Positions 25,674-35,443 are shown, counted from the first letter of the stretch. The stretch is 64,000 nucleotides of DNA from CANMXU01 sp052030545 (GCF_052030545.1 NZ_JBPDIH010000013.1:54456-118455), one strand, 5' to 3'. Notes: generated from the letters alone by a model not told the origin. Numbers and translations: made by a program.

Positions 25674-27563
25674 TTAAGCCGACTTTCTAAGTAAGCCGTG
25701 TTTTTTCAAGTAAACCAATAATAACGAAATTGCGGCAGGAGTAATACCAGAAATACGTGATGCTTTACCAATTGTTTCAGGTTTAGCTTCTGTTAGCTTA
25801 GCAACAACTTCGTTAGATAAACCTGAAATTTGATCATAAGCAAAGCTTGCAGGGATCAAAGTGTCTTCATGGCGTTTCTTTTTGGCGATATCTTCTAGCT
25901 GTCGTTCAATATAACCGGCGTATTTGGTTTGAATTTCAATTTGTTCAGACGCTTGTTGATCGTTTAAAGCTGGGCCAAAACCTTCAATTTTCATTAAATC
26001 ATCGTAACGAACTTCTGGGCGACGTAGCAGATCTTCTAAACTATTCTCTTTATTCACTGGATTTTTCAATAAAGCATTGAGTTGATCAATATTCTGATGA
26101 TCCTTTTGAATCCAGGTTGATTTTAAACGCTGACGTTCAAGTTCAACATTTTCCATTTTTTCATTAAAACGCTGCCAACGGGCATCATCAACTAAGCCTA
26201 GCTTGCGGCCTTGCTCGGTTAAACGAATATCAGCGTTATCTTCACGAAGCAGTAAACGATATTCGGCGCGAGAAGTAAACATACGGTACGGTTCTTTAGT
26301 ACCTAAGGTAGCAAGATCGTCGATCAATACGCCCATGTAAGCTTGGTCACGGCCAAGAATTAACTCATCTTTGCCTTGTACACGTGCAGCGGCATTAGTG
26401 GCTGCAATTAGGCCCTGAGCACCTGCTTCTTCATAACCTGTGGTACCGTTGATTTGACCAGCAAAGTACAAGTTGTTGATAAATTTGCTTTCTAAGGTTT
26501 GTTTAAGATCGCGCGGATCGAAATAATCGTATTCAATCGCATAACCTGGGCGTGTTATATGTGCATTTTCAAAGCCTTTGATCGAACGCACTAGATCCAT
26601 TTGTACATCAAACGGCAGACTGGTTGAAATGCCATTTGGATAAACTTCATGGGTGGTTAAACCCTCTGGTTCAACAAATATTTGGTGGCTAGCTTTATCT
26701 GCAAAACGATTAATTTTATCTTCAATTGACGGGCAGTAGCGCGGGCCAATGCCCTCGATAACGCCAGTATACATTGGCGATCTATCTAAACCACGTTTAA
26801 TAATTTCATGCGTATTTTCATTGGTATGCGTGATGTAACAAGGAATTTGTTCCGGATGATCATCTTGTGAACCTAGGAATGAAAACACCGGTCGATCTTT
26901 ATCGCCTGGTTGTGGTTCCATTACAGAAAAATCAAGTGTTCTTGCATCTAATCTTGGTGGAGTACCAGTTTTAAGACGATCCATTCTAAACGGAAGATCA
27001 CGTAAACTTTTTGCTAAATTATTTGACGCAGGATCACCGGCTCGACCACCTTGATAGTTATTTAAACCAATGTGTATCTGGCCTGCAAGGAAAGTACCTA
27101 CGGTGAGTACTACGGTTTGGCCTTTGAACTTTAAGCCCATTTGTGTTGAAACACCAACGACTTGATCATTTTCTAAAATAAGATCGTCACAAGGTTGTTG
27201 GAAAATGGTTAAATTCTCTTGGTTTTCAAGAAAACTTCTGACATAGGCCTTGTACAAAGCACGATCCGCTTGAACACGTGTTGCTCGAACAGCAGGACCT
27301 TTACTGGCATTTAAAGTTTTAAATTGAATACCTGAATGATCAATCGCAGTGGCCATTAAACCACCGAGTGCATCGATCTCTTTCACTAAGTGACCTTTGC
27401 CAATACCACCGATGGCAGGGTTGCACGACATTTGGCCTAAGGTGTCGATGTTATGAGTTAACAATAACGTTTTACAGCCCATGCGCGCAGACGCCAACGC
27501 AGCTTCTGTGCCTGCATGACCTCCGCCAACAACGATAACTTCAAACGAATCTTGATACCACAT
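25674..27563 (-). CDS. mnmG: tRNA uridine-34 carboxymethylaminomethyl synthesis enzyme MnmG (GidA)
   Basis: FAD-dependent partner of MnmE that modifies wobble U34 of several tRNAs. It has 629 residues and the dinucleotide motif GGGHAGTEAALASARMG. The cysteine-containing CNPAIGGIGKGHLVKEIDALGG and the C-terminal MnmE-binding helices (SRISGITPAAISLLLVYLKK) are intact. It borders oriC, as in many gammaproteobacteria. Confidence 0.98.
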   Translation of the reverse strand: MWYQDSFEVIVVGGGHAGTEAALASARMGCKTLLLTHNIDTLGQMSCNPAIGGIGKGHLVKEIDALGGLMATAIDHSGIQFKTLNASKGPAVRATRVQADRALYKAYVRSFLENQENLTIFQQPCDDLILENDQVVGVSTQMGLKFKGQTVVLTVGTFLAGQIHIGLNNYQGGRAGDPASNNLAKSLRDLPFRMDRLKTGTPPRLDARTLDFSVMEPQPGDKDRPVFSFLGSQDDHPEQIPCYITHTNENTHEIIKRGLDRSPMYTGVIEGIGPRYCPSIEDKINRFADKASHQIFVEPEGLTTHEVYPNGISTSLPFDVQMDLVRSIKGFENAHITRPGYAIEYDYFDPRDLKQTLESKFINNLYFAGQINGTTGYEEAGAQGLIAATNAAARVQGKDELILGRDQAYMGVLIDDLATLGTKEPYRMFTSRAEYRLLLREDNADIRLTEQGRKLGLVDDARWQRFNEKMENVELERQRLKSTWIQKDHQNIDQLNALLKNPVNKENSLEDLLRRPEVRYDDLMKIEGFGPALNDQQASEQIEIQTKYAGYIERQLEDIAKKKRHEDTLIPASFAYDQISGLSNEVVAKLTEAKPETIGKASRISGITPAAISLLLVYLKKHGLLRKSA

Positions 27564-27659
27564 AACTTAAAAACCTTTGTAAAAAATAAGAGTTAAATTT
27601 TGACGATTTATTTAGAAAACTATTTTTCGTTAAAATTTAAAGGGGGCGTATTTTAACGT

Positions 27660-28012
27660 GTTTTTATCATCAGGGAAACGATCAAATTGAGAAAAAGATC
27701 TTAAGTGCGATCGTTAAATAATATTAAAGATCTATTTAAAGATCTTATTGTTATTACTTACTAGTAAACTCCTTTTCTGTGGATAAGCCATATTTATCCT
27801 TATATTTTAAAGTATTACTTGATCTATTAACTTGTGATCAAACATTGATCAACTATCATATAAGCTTTGATCAAAAGGGCTATTTATCCACAAGGATTAA
27901 AAATGTTTTTTATGTGCACGGAATAATAACCGAAAATTAATAGTTTTTACCCAGAGTTATTCACAATGCTTATTTATTTATTACCTATCTGTGAATAACT
28001 TATGGGTAAGTA
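27660..28012. other. oriC, chromosomal replication origin
   Basis: The gene gap mnmG-mioC, the origin position in E. coli and Vibrio. Nine GATC sites occur at 27680-27872 (193 bases). DnaA boxes: TGTGGATAA 27778-27786, TTATCCACA 27884-27892, TTATTCACA 27957-27965 and TGTGAATAA 27990-27998. An AT-rich segment with GATC-bearing repeats (27715-27770, two AAAGATCT units) precedes the first box and would be the unwinding element. SeqA/Dam control is suggested by GATC density. Layout matches E. coli oriC well; function is inferred. Confidence 0.92.
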
Positions 28013-28014
28013 CT

Positions 28015-28458
28015 TTATAAATGATCGCTATTTTCTTCGATCCAGTTAGCTGCAACTTCTTCTGGATCTATATCTTGACTCATGTCGATCGTCTTTAAAG
28101 GTAATATTTTATTGCAACCTTTTGATAATAGTAGTTTTTCAATATTTTTAGCGGCTTTGCAAAAGGTATCGTAGCTAGTGTCGCCTGTTCCGATCACTAA
28201 GGTTTTAACTGAGGATAGATCTTGATCGTTATTTTCAAGATCTGCAGCAAATTGCTGAAAATTGTCTGGGTAGTCACCTGCACCATGTGTTGAGGTACAA
28301 ATGAGCCAAGTTTGATTGTTGCGGTTTATTTGCTCAAAAACAGGTGGTAAATGTAGCTCTACTTGATGGCCTAGCGCCAATAATTGTTGTTCACACGCTT
28401 CAGCGACATACTCTGTTCCGCCTAACATGCTGCCAACAATGATCTGAAATGATGACAT
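28015..28458 (-). CDS. mioC: Flavodoxin-like protein MioC
   Basis: FMN-binding short flavodoxin of 147 residues. The phosphate loop is GSMLGGTEYVAEA, followed by TSTHGAGDYPDN and GTGDTSYDTFC for the isoalloxazine sites. Its exact role is unsettled (biotin synthase reduction has been reported in E. coli). It reads toward oriC, so its transcription enters the origin as in E. coli. Confidence 0.93.
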   Translation of the reverse strand: MSSFQIIVGSMLGGTEYVAEACEQQLLALGHQVELHLPPVFEQINRNNQTWLICTSTHGAGDYPDNFQQFAADLENNDQDLSSVKTLVIGTGDTSYDTFCKAAKNIEKLLLSKGCNKILPLKTIDMSQDIDPEEVAANWIEENSDHL

Positions 28459-28551
28459 TGATACTCCTAATCTCTATTTTTTGTGCTGATCATTGCCTTA
28501 AAAAGGGGGAAAATAATCAGCAATGTGACTGTTGAAATGATCGTTTGTTGG

Positions 28552-29937
28552 TTACTTACCAATGCAAAAAGACGAAAAGATCTCACCAAGTAGATCGTCG
28601 TTGGTAAACTCACCGGTAATTTGATTGAGCTCTTCTTGGCAAAGTCGTAACTCTTCAGCCAATATTTCACCCGCGACATAGCTTTCAAGTTGTTCTAAGC
28701 CGGTTTTTAGATGATGCTCTGCATTGCTTAATGCGGTTAAATGGCGCCTTCTTGCCATAAAACCACCTTCGTTGCTACCTTGATAGCCCATAATTGTTTT
28801 AAGGTGCTCTTTCAACGCGCTGATGCCTTCGCCTGTAGCTGCAGATAACGTAATGGTTGCTTGACCTTGTTCTTCTGTAAACCCTGTTTTAGCTTGGCTA
28901 ATGTCAGCTTTGTTTTTAATCACAGTTAGCGGAATATTATCAGGCAGTTTTTCAAAAAACTCTGGTAGCAGGGCACGTATATCCTGTTGTTGGGCATTGG
29001 ATGAGTCTTGCATTAGCAATACACGATCCGCTTGGTTGATTTCTTGCCAAGCGCGTTCAATACCAATTTGCTCCACTTTGTCTGCACTGTCTCGAAGGCC
29101 AGCTGTGTCGATAATGTGCAGCGGCATGCCGTCGATATGTATTTGCTCTGACAATACATCACGTGTTGTGCCTTCAATATCTGTGACTATCGCGCTTTCT
29201 TTACCACTTAACGCGTTTAGTAGGCTTGATTTACCGGCGTTTGGACGACCGGCAATAACAACCCGCATGCCTTCTCGAATAATACTCCCTTGCTGAGCTT
29301 TTTCTCGAACATCAGCTACCTGTGTAATAATGTCTTTTAGGCTTGTTAGGATCTTTTCATCAGCGAGAAAGTCGATCTCTTCTTCAGGAAAATCAATTGC
29401 AGCTTCAACATACATGCGTAAGTGAATGGTTTTATCGACAATATTATTGACCAACTTTGAAAAGTCACCTTGCAGTGAGTGCAGGGCGCAACGAGCGGCT
29501 TGTTCTGAGCTTGAGTTAATTAAATCGGCAATTGCTTCGGCTTGGGTTAAATCGAGCTTGTCGTTTAAAAAAGCCTGTTCACTAAATTCGCCAGGATTTG
29601 CCATACGCACTTTAGGCAGTGCTAAGATCTCTTTAAGTAGCATGTCTAAGATCACTGGACCGCCGTGGCCTTGAAGCTCTAATACGTCTTCGCCAGTAAA
29701 CGAGTTAGGACCTTTGAAATAAAGTGCAATGCCTTGGTCTAATGGCTGTTGTTTACTATCGAGAAAAGGTAAGTATTCAGCACTTCTTACTTTTGGCACT
29801 TTGCCCAATATTTTCTCGGCAATATTTTTTACTTCAGGACCTGAAACCCTAATGATACCCACGCCTCCACGACCCGGTGCAGTGGCTTGTGCGGTGATAG
29901 TTTCTTTTTCACCAGAAAATACGTTGTGCTCTGTCAT
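28552..29937 (-). CDS. mnmE: tRNA modification GTPase MnmE (TrmE)
   Basis: K+-dependent GTPase acting with MnmG on tRNA U34, 461 residues. The N-terminal folate-binding domain has APGRGGVGIIRVSG. The inserted G domain has GRPNAGKSSLLNAL, DTAGLRD and NKAD. The conserved C-terminal CIGK gives the catalytic-loop cysteine. Complete. Confidence 0.98.
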   Translation of the reverse strand: MTEHNVFSGEKETITAQATAPGRGGVGIIRVSGPEVKNIAEKILGKVPKVRSAEYLPFLDSKQQPLDQGIALYFKGPNSFTGEDVLELQGHGGPVILDMLLKEILALPKVRMANPGEFSEQAFLNDKLDLTQAEAIADLINSSSEQAARCALHSLQGDFSKLVNNIVDKTIHLRMYVEAAIDFPEEEIDFLADEKILTSLKDIITQVADVREKAQQGSIIREGMRVVIAGRPNAGKSSLLNALSGKESAIVTDIEGTTRDVLSEQIHIDGMPLHIIDTAGLRDSADKVEQIGIERAWQEINQADRVLLMQDSSNAQQQDIRALLPEFFEKLPDNIPLTVIKNKADISQAKTGFTEEQGQATITLSAATGEGISALKEHLKTIMGYQGSNEGGFMARRRHLTALSNAEHHLKTGLEQLESYVAGEILAEELRLCQEELNQITGEFTNDDLLGEIFSSFCIGK

Positions 29938-30020
29938 TTATCGACTCATTAAGTAGAAAGTAATTAGCTATTGTCGATATTATAAACTTTTATCTGTAGT
30001 TGGTTTTAAATTTTTTGCGA

Positions 30021-30048
30021 AAAAAAAGCGACTATAAAGTCGCTTTTT
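30021..30048 (-). terminator. Terminator after yidC
   Basis: AAGCGACT (30026-30033) with AGTCGCTT (30038-30045), 4-base loop, then a T run on the minus strand. It lies 33 bases after the yidC stop, so mnmE should have its own promoter. Confidence 0.85.
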
Positions 30049-30080
30049 GTTATTGAACTAATGACAAGTCATATCAAAAG

Positions 30081-31709
30081 TTAGTTTTGTTTTGCTTTTT
30101 CAATACCAGCAAAAATAATCTTCATTTGAATAATTGAGATCACGTTACTGATGAACCAGTAAAGCACTAAGCCTGACGGGAACCAAGCCATGAATACTGA
30201 AAATACCACTGGCATGTATTGCATGATCTTTTGTTGCATTGGATCTTGAATGGTCATTGGCTGCATTTTTTGCATCACAAACATACTGATCCCCATAAAG
30301 ATAGGTAATACAAAGTATGGGTCCATTGCTGATAAATCTTGGATCCAGAAGAAGAACGGTGCATGACGTAATTCAACACTTTCTAAAAATACCCAATAAA
30401 GTGCTAAGAAAATTGGCATTTGAAGTAAAAGAGGTAAACAACCGCCAGCTGGGTTAACTTTCTCTTTACGGTACATGTCCATAGTCGCTTGCGACATTTT
30501 CTGACGGTCGTCGCCATAACGCTCTTTTAGCTGTGCCATTTTAGGCGCTAACTCACGCATTTTAGCCATAGAGGTGTATTGCGCTTTAGTTAGTGGGTAC
30601 ATCGCACCTTTAACGATTAAGGTGATGATAATAATTGCTACACCCCAGTTACTCACTAGCGATTGAATTTGTAGAAGTAACCAAAACAATGGTTTAGAGA
30701 TCATCCACAAGAAACCGTAATCTATCGTTAAACCTAGGTTCTCAGCAATATCATCTAATACATACTGATCTTTAGGACCGACATAGAAAATGCCCGAAGC
30801 GGTTGCTTGAGTATTAGGTTCAATAGTTAACATTGGTGCTTTATAACCAATAGTTGCTTCTTGATTATTAGCGTTGTAAAGCGTGTAGATTTGGTTATTG
30901 TCAGCTTTATTAGGTACCCAAGCCGAAACAAAATAATGTTCTAACATTGCAACCCAGCCACCTTGGGTTGTTACATTAAGCTTTTTATCTTGAATGTCGT
31001 CAAAGTCGTATTTTTCGTAACGATCTTCAGTTGTTGAATAAGCTGTGCCACGGTATGTAGGCATAAATGCTGAGCCACCTTCAACAATTGTAGATTGTTT
31101 TAGCTGTGCGTACATTTGCACACTTGCAACAGTAGGTGTGTTGTTGTTGATAATATAATCAACCTTTACGCTGTAGTCGCTTTTAGTGAAAGTGAAGCGT
31201 TTAGTAACGCTTAAACCATCTTCAGTGACAAACTCTAAATCAACAACTAATGGCGTATCACCTTCTTGTTGATAAGATTTAGCTGAAGTTGAATATATTG
31301 GGCGACCCGGAATAACGCGGTCAATACCTTGTGCACCAGTTAAACCACTTTGTGCAATATATTTGTTATGGCCATTTTGCATAATGGTAAATGGAATGCC
31401 ATTACCTTGCTCTGTATCGAACTGGTGTAATTTAGCATCAACAATGTCACCACCACGGGTATTAATCTTTACTGATAATACGTCAGTTTCAACGCTTATT
31501 AGCCCTGCGCTTGCAGCGGTTGTTTGCGTTGCAGGCATATTTCCAGCAGAAGACTCTGGTACGAAATCACCGTTTGAATCAATAGCTGTTGAAGTTTGAG
31601 CTTGGGTTGGTTGCTCAAGAATTGGGGCGTTTTCTTTTTGCCATTGCGTAAATAACAAATATGTTACAACCATTAGCGCAATAAAAAGCAAACTGCGTTG
31701 GGATTCCAT
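30081..31709 (-). CDS. yidC: Membrane protein insertase YidC
   Basis: A 542-residue inner-membrane insertase. The N-terminal helix MESQRSLLFIALMVVTYLLF is followed by a large periplasmic beta domain. The five-helix insertase core has the conserved hydrophilic-groove region (YPLTKAQYTSMAKMRELAPKM) and NPAGGCLPLLLQMPIF. It inserts proteins such as the F0 c subunit. Typical neighbour of yidD, rnpA and rpmH. Confidence 0.98.
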   Translation of the reverse strand: MESQRSLLFIALMVVTYLLFTQWQKENAPILEQPTQAQTSTAIDSNGDFVPESSAGNMPATQTTAASAGLISVETDVLSVKINTRGGDIVDAKLHQFDTEQGNGIPFTIMQNGHNKYIAQSGLTGAQGIDRVIPGRPIYSTSAKSYQQEGDTPLVVDLEFVTEDGLSVTKRFTFTKSDYSVKVDYIINNNTPTVASVQMYAQLKQSTIVEGGSAFMPTYRGTAYSTTEDRYEKYDFDDIQDKKLNVTTQGGWVAMLEHYFVSAWVPNKADNNQIYTLYNANNQEATIGYKAPMLTIEPNTQATASGIFYVGPKDQYVLDDIAENLGLTIDYGFLWMISKPLFWLLLQIQSLVSNWGVAIIIITLIVKGAMYPLTKAQYTSMAKMRELAPKMAQLKERYGDDRQKMSQATMDMYRKEKVNPAGGCLPLLLQMPIFLALYWVFLESVELRHAPFFFWIQDLSAMDPYFVLPIFMGISMFVMQKMQPMTIQDPMQQKIMQYMPVVFSVFMAWFPSGLVLYWFISNVISIIQMKIIFAGIEKAKQN

Positions 31710-31714
31710 AAAAT

Positions 31715-31963
31715 TTATTTCTCTTTATTTGAAGGTGGCACGGGATCATATCCTCCCGCATTCAGTGGGTGGCATTTTAGTATACGTTTGCTTGCTAACC
31801 AACAACCTTTTATCACACCAAAGCGATTTATTGCTTCTATGGTATAAGTTGAACAGGTTGGATCGAATCGACAATTGTTGCCAAGCAGAGGGCTGATAAA
31901 GCGTTGGTAGCTTTTTACTAGACCAATTACTAGCTTTTGTGGCGTTGAATTATTTTTCGCCAT
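31715..31963 (-). CDS. yidD: Membrane protein insertion efficiency factor YidD
   Basis: A small 82-residue protein with the family core SPLLGNNCRFDPTCSTYTIEAI and GYDPVPP near the end. It is thought to help YidC/Sec insertion. It overlaps the end of rnpA by 34 bases and ends 5 bases before yidC, an arrangement conserved in many bacteria and consistent with translational coupling. Confidence 0.95.
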   Translation of the reverse strand: MAKNNSTPQKLVIGLVKSYQRFISPLLGNNCRFDPTCSTYTIEAINRFGVIKGCWLASKRILKCHPLNAGGYDPVPPSNKEK

Positions 31964-32286
31964 ATTTTTTCTAATTGTTGATTAATCGCTTTGTTTTCGA
32001 GTTTATCTGTACCAGACTTTACCATTACCACCATATCTATATGGGGTAGGTTATGTTGATTTAAACGAAAACTTTCTCGTATTTGTCGTTTAATACGATT
32101 TCTTTGCACAGCTAATTTAACTCGTTTTTTAGCAATAGCTAAACCTAAACGAGGTTTATTAGAGTCATTGTGAGTAATGAGGATGGTGATGTGGCTAGAG
32201 CCAAAACGAACAGGTTTAGAAAAGACTGTTTGAAATTGACCGGGAGTCAGCAAACGCGAATCCCGGTTAAATTCTAATGTAACCAT
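31930..32286 (-). CDS. rnpA: Ribonuclease P protein component
   Basis: Protein cofactor for tRNA 5' processing, 118 residues. The RNR signature appears as KLAVQRNRIKRQIRESFRL, and the N-terminal beta domain starts near SRLLTPGQFQTVF. It lies 38 bases after rpmH in the universal rpmH-rnpA pair. Confidence 0.96.
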   Translation of the reverse strand: MVTLEFNRDSRLLTPGQFQTVFSKPVRFGSSHITILITHNDSNKPRLGLAIAKKRVKLAVQRNRIKRQIRESFRLNQHNLPHIDMVVMVKSGTDKLENKAINQQLEKIWRKIIQRHKS

Positions 32287-32324
32287 TTGGCTACCTTATT
32301 TCTTAAAAGAAGACTTAAAAGAAA

Positions 32325-32459
32325 TTATGCGCTTAAGCTAGCACGACCTTTAGCACGACGACGAGCAATTACTGCACGACCGTTTTTAGTTGCCATACGA
32401 GCACGAAAACCGTGGTTACGTTTACGCTTTAATACACTAGGTTGAAATGTTCTTTTCAT
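32325..32459 (-). CDS. rpmH: 50S ribosomal protein L34
   Basis: A 44-residue ribosomal protein, MKRTFQPSVLKRKRNHGF at the start and very basic throughout, identical in style to E. coli L34. The ATG at 32459 is the conserved start; the longer upstream frame is leader. It heads the minus-strand operon rpmH-rnpA-yidD-yidC. Confidence 0.98.
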   Translation of the reverse strand: MKRTFQPSVLKRKRNHGFRARMATKNGRAVIARRRAKGRASLSA

Positions 32460-32534
32460 TACGTTTAATCCGTCTGTTGTTGTTGCCCTGGCAAACAGCC
32501 GTAATGAGCACACTGGGTATAAAAATGAGCGCAA

Positions 32535-32563
32535 ATTCTATATAAGCTAAAGATGAATGTCAA
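32535..32563 (-). promoter_or_regulatory. rpmH promoter
   Basis: On the minus strand TTGACA (32563-32558), 17 bases, TAGAAT (32540-32535): a perfect -35 with consensus spacing and a 5/6 -10. The start point would lie near 32528, giving about 70 bases of leader before rpmH. Confidence 0.8.
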
Positions 32564-32584
32564 CGTTTTATCTCTATCTATTTA

Positions 32585-32932
32585 ATTAAGATCGTAGAGG
32601 ATCGTTGCGATCACTAAAATATCCACAGTTTTATAACAATTGCCAACACGAACGGATCAAAATGGCAATATTTTTGTCATTCTAAAAACGTATAACGAAT
32701 TTATTTTAGAATTATTTCAGTCTATAAATTAATTTAAAAGCCTTATATTCAGTAGATTAAAAACTATCTGATAAATTTTTTCATAAATTCGATTTGTCAA
32801 TATTGCACTTGTGGATAACTAGATAGATAATAGTGCTCGATAAAAATAAAATTTACCTATAATGTCGTCTAATTAATTTTTTCACTGACTGGTGTATAAA
32901 TTTAGACACCTGTAGTCTTTAGGAGACTTTGG
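32585..32932 (+). promoter_or_regulatory. dnaA: dnaA control region with DnaA boxes and GATC cluster
   Basis: Four GATC sites fall in about 70 bases (32590-32660). A near-consensus DnaA box ATATCCACA is at 32619-32627 and a perfect TGTGGATAA at 32810-32818. A TATAAT at 32858-32863 is the likely dnaA -10, with a poor -35. The pattern fits DnaA/SeqA autoregulation. It is weaker than oriC at 27.7 kb as an origin candidate. The 473-base gap holds no gene. Confidence 0.65.
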
Positions 32933-34294
32933 TTGGATCATTCTCTTTGGCAACGTTGCCTTTCTGTTCTTCAAGAAGAATTACCTGCACAACAATTTAG
33001 TATGTGGATCCGCCCACTACAATGTGTTGTTGAAGACAATATCATGACTTTGTACGCACCTAATCGTTTTGTTCTTGATTGGGTAAGAGATAAATACGTT
33101 AATCGCATTAACGAACTTGTTTCAATGCATGACACCAATAATCCGCCATTATTACGTTTCGATGTTGGTAGTAAACCGTTAGCGGCAGTTCAAACAGAAG
33201 ACAATCAAGCCGTTGCACCAATTGCCGCAACTATTACCCAAAAGGTTGCTGCGCCAGAATCTAATTTACCTAAAACGACGAACGTGCGCGTTAAATATAC
33301 TTTTGACAATTTTGTTGAAGGTAAATCAAACCAGTTAGCCCGAGCTGCAGCATCACAAGTTGCCGATAATCCTGGTACGGCTTATAACCCATTATTTATT
33401 TATGGTGGCACTGGTTTAGGTAAAACCCATTTACTTCACGCTGTGGGTAATGGCATTTTGCTTAACAACCCAAAAGCTAAGATTGCTTATATGCATTCTG
33501 AGCGTTTTGTGCAAGATATGGTGCGAGCGCTGCAAAATAATGCCATAGAGAAATTTAAACAGTATTACCGCTCAGTTGATGCGTTATTAATTGATGATAT
33601 TCAGTTTTTTGCTAAAAAAGAGCGTACTCAAGAAGAATTTTTCCATACTTTCAATGCATTACTTGAAGGTAATCAGCAAATTATTCTTACCAGTGATCGC
33701 TATCCGAAAGAAATTGACGGTGTTGAAGACCGCTTAAAATCTCGTTTTGGTTGGGGCTTAACAATTGCCATAGAACCGCCTGAACTAGAAACTCGCGTTG
33801 CTATTTTGAAGCGCAAAGCTCAAGAGAGTCAGATTAACTTAGCTGATGAAGTTGCATTTTTTATTGCTAAACGATTACGTTCGAATGTTCGTGAATTAGA
33901 AGGGGCATTAAATCGTGTTATTGCAAATGCTAACTTCACGGGTCGAGCAATAACAATCGATTTTGTGCGCGAAGCATTACGAGACTTGCTCGCGCTACAA
34001 GATAAATTAGTCACAATAGATAATATTCAACGCACTGTTGCTGAATATTACAAAATTAAAGTCGCTGACTTACTTTCTAAACGAAGAAATCGATCTGTTG
34101 CTAGACCTAGACAAATAGCAATGGCATTATCTAAAGAATTAACGAATCATAGTTTACCTGAAATAGGTGAAGCGTTTGGTGGTAGAGACCATACAACAGT
34201 GCTACATGCGTGTCGCAAAGTTAAGGCGCTTCGAGAAGAAACACATGACATTAAAGAAGATTACTCCAATCTAATAAGAACACTATCTTCTTAA
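32933..34294 (+). CDS. dnaA: Chromosomal replication initiator DnaA
   Basis: AAA+ initiator of 453 residues that binds DnaA boxes and opens oriC. Domain I begins MDHSLWQRCLSVLQEELP. The Walker A motif is GGTGLGKTHLLHAVG and Walker B is LLIDDIQFF. The C-terminal DNA-binding signature is GGRDHTTVLHACRKV. The start codon is TTG, preceded by TAGGAG at 32920-32925. No ATG or GTG gives a normal N-terminus, so the rare start is real and probably limits expression. Confidence 0.98.
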   Translation: MDHSLWQRCLSVLQEELPAQQFSMWIRPLQCVVEDNIMTLYAPNRFVLDWVRDKYVNRINELVSMHDTNNPPLLRFDVGSKPLAAVQTEDNQAVAPIAATITQKVAAPESNLPKTTNVRVKYTFDNFVEGKSNQLARAAASQVADNPGTAYNPLFIYGGTGLGKTHLLHAVGNGILLNNPKAKIAYMHSERFVQDMVRALQNNAIEKFKQYYRSVDALLIDDIQFFAKKERTQEEFFHTFNALLEGNQQIILTSDRYPKEIDGVEDRLKSRFGWGLTIAIEPPELETRVAILKRKAQESQINLADEVAFFIAKRLRSNVRELEGALNRVIANANFTGRAITIDFVREALRDLLALQDKLVTIDNIQRTVAEYYKIKVADLLSKRRNRSVARPRQIAMALSKELTNHSLPEIGEAFGGRDHTTVLHACRKVKALREETHDIKEDYSNLIRTLSS

Positions 34295-34331
34295 AATAAA
34301 TATTTAAAACAAAGGCTTACGGGAAATTAGA

Positions 34332-35435
34332 ATGAAATTTTCATTGAATAGGGAATCTCTATTAAAACCTTTATTATTGGTTTCTGGTGCGGTAGAACGT
34401 AAAAGTACGTTACCTATCTTAAGTAATATACTGTTTGAAGTAAGTGGGCAGTCACTTACGCTAACAGCTACAGATCTTGAGCTTGAAATGGTTGCCTACG
34501 CGCAAGTAGATAATCATGGTGAAGACGGAAAAATTACTATTCCAGCGCGTAAGTTGTTAGATATTTGTAAAAGTTTACCAGACCAATCGGTATTAACATT
34601 TAGTTCAGAAAACGACATTATTAAAATCAGTACTGGCCGAAGCAAGTACTCGTTGTCGACATTGCCAGCCACCGATTTTCCTAATATTGAACAGTGGAAA
34701 GGTGACGTCGAATTTAAACTGTTAAAGTCAGAGTTGTTACGCTTAATTGAAAGCACTCACTTTTCAATGGCGAACCAAGACGTACGTTATTATTTAAACG
34801 GTATGTCTATCGAGAGTGAAAACAATGAAATACGCTCAGTAGCAACAGATGGTCACCGATTAGCTATTTGTAAAATTGGAAATGAGTCGTTAGCACTTCC
34901 TGCACGCCAAGTTATTGTGCCAAGAAAAGGGATCTTGGAAATAATCCGTTTATTAGATCCCGTCGACGATGAAGTACAAGTATTTCTTGGCTCGAATCAT
35001 ATTCGTATTATTGATACTGAATTTTCATTTACTAGTAAATTGGTTGATGGTCGTTTCCCTGATTACCGTCGTGTTTTACCGCGTAATGGTGATAAGGTGT
35101 TAGAGACAAATAAAGATCAACTTAAGCAAGTTTTGTCTCGCGCATCTATTTTGTCGAACGAAAAGTTTAAAGGTGTTCGTTTAAACTTCTCTAAAACAGA
35201 ATTGAAAATTACTGCTAATAATCCTGAGCAAGAACAAGCAGAAGAAATTATCGAAATTGATTTTCCCTATGAAGATGTCGAAATTGGTTTCAATGTAAGT
35301 TATGTCTTAGATGTTCTAAATGCTTTGAAAGATCAAGTGGTTAAATTCACTTTATCAGATGCAAATAGCAGTGTGGTAATTGAAGGTGCGGAATCTGGCG
35401 AAGCTATTTATGTAGTTATGCCTATGCGCTTGTAA
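34332..35435 (+). CDS. dnaN: DNA polymerase III beta sliding clamp
   Basis: Ring-shaped processivity clamp of 367 residues: three similar domains starting MKFSLNRESLLKPL and ending VVMPMRL, the conserved C-terminus that forms the partner-binding pocket. It lies 37 bases after dnaA and 8 before recF, in the classical dnaA-dnaN-recF-gyrB order. Confidence 0.98.
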   Translation: MKFSLNRESLLKPLLLVSGAVERKSTLPILSNILFEVSGQSLTLTATDLELEMVAYAQVDNHGEDGKITIPARKLLDICKSLPDQSVLTFSSENDIIKISTGRSKYSLSTLPATDFPNIEQWKGDVEFKLLKSELLRLIESTHFSMANQDVRYYLNGMSIESENNEIRSVATDGHRLAICKIGNESLALPARQVIVPRKGILEIIRLLDPVDDEVQVFLGSNHIRIIDTEFSFTSKLVDGRFPDYRRVLPRNGDKVLETNKDQLKQVLSRASILSNEKFKGVRLNFSKTELKITANNPEQEQAEEIIEIDFPYEDVEIGFNVSYVLDVLNALKDQVVKFTLSDANSSVVIEGAESGEAIYVVMPMRL

Positions 35436-35443
35436 ACTAGTTT

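Noticed and set aside
28467..28688. Minus-strand frame overlapping the 3' end of mnmE
   Set aside because: mnmE runs intact to its conserved CIGK end, so neither a frameshift nor a second gene is needed.
32585..32932. Second functional oriC upstream of dnaA
   Set aside because: Only one perfect DnaA box and a small GATC cluster, which dnaA autoregulation explains; kept as a finding but not called as an origin.
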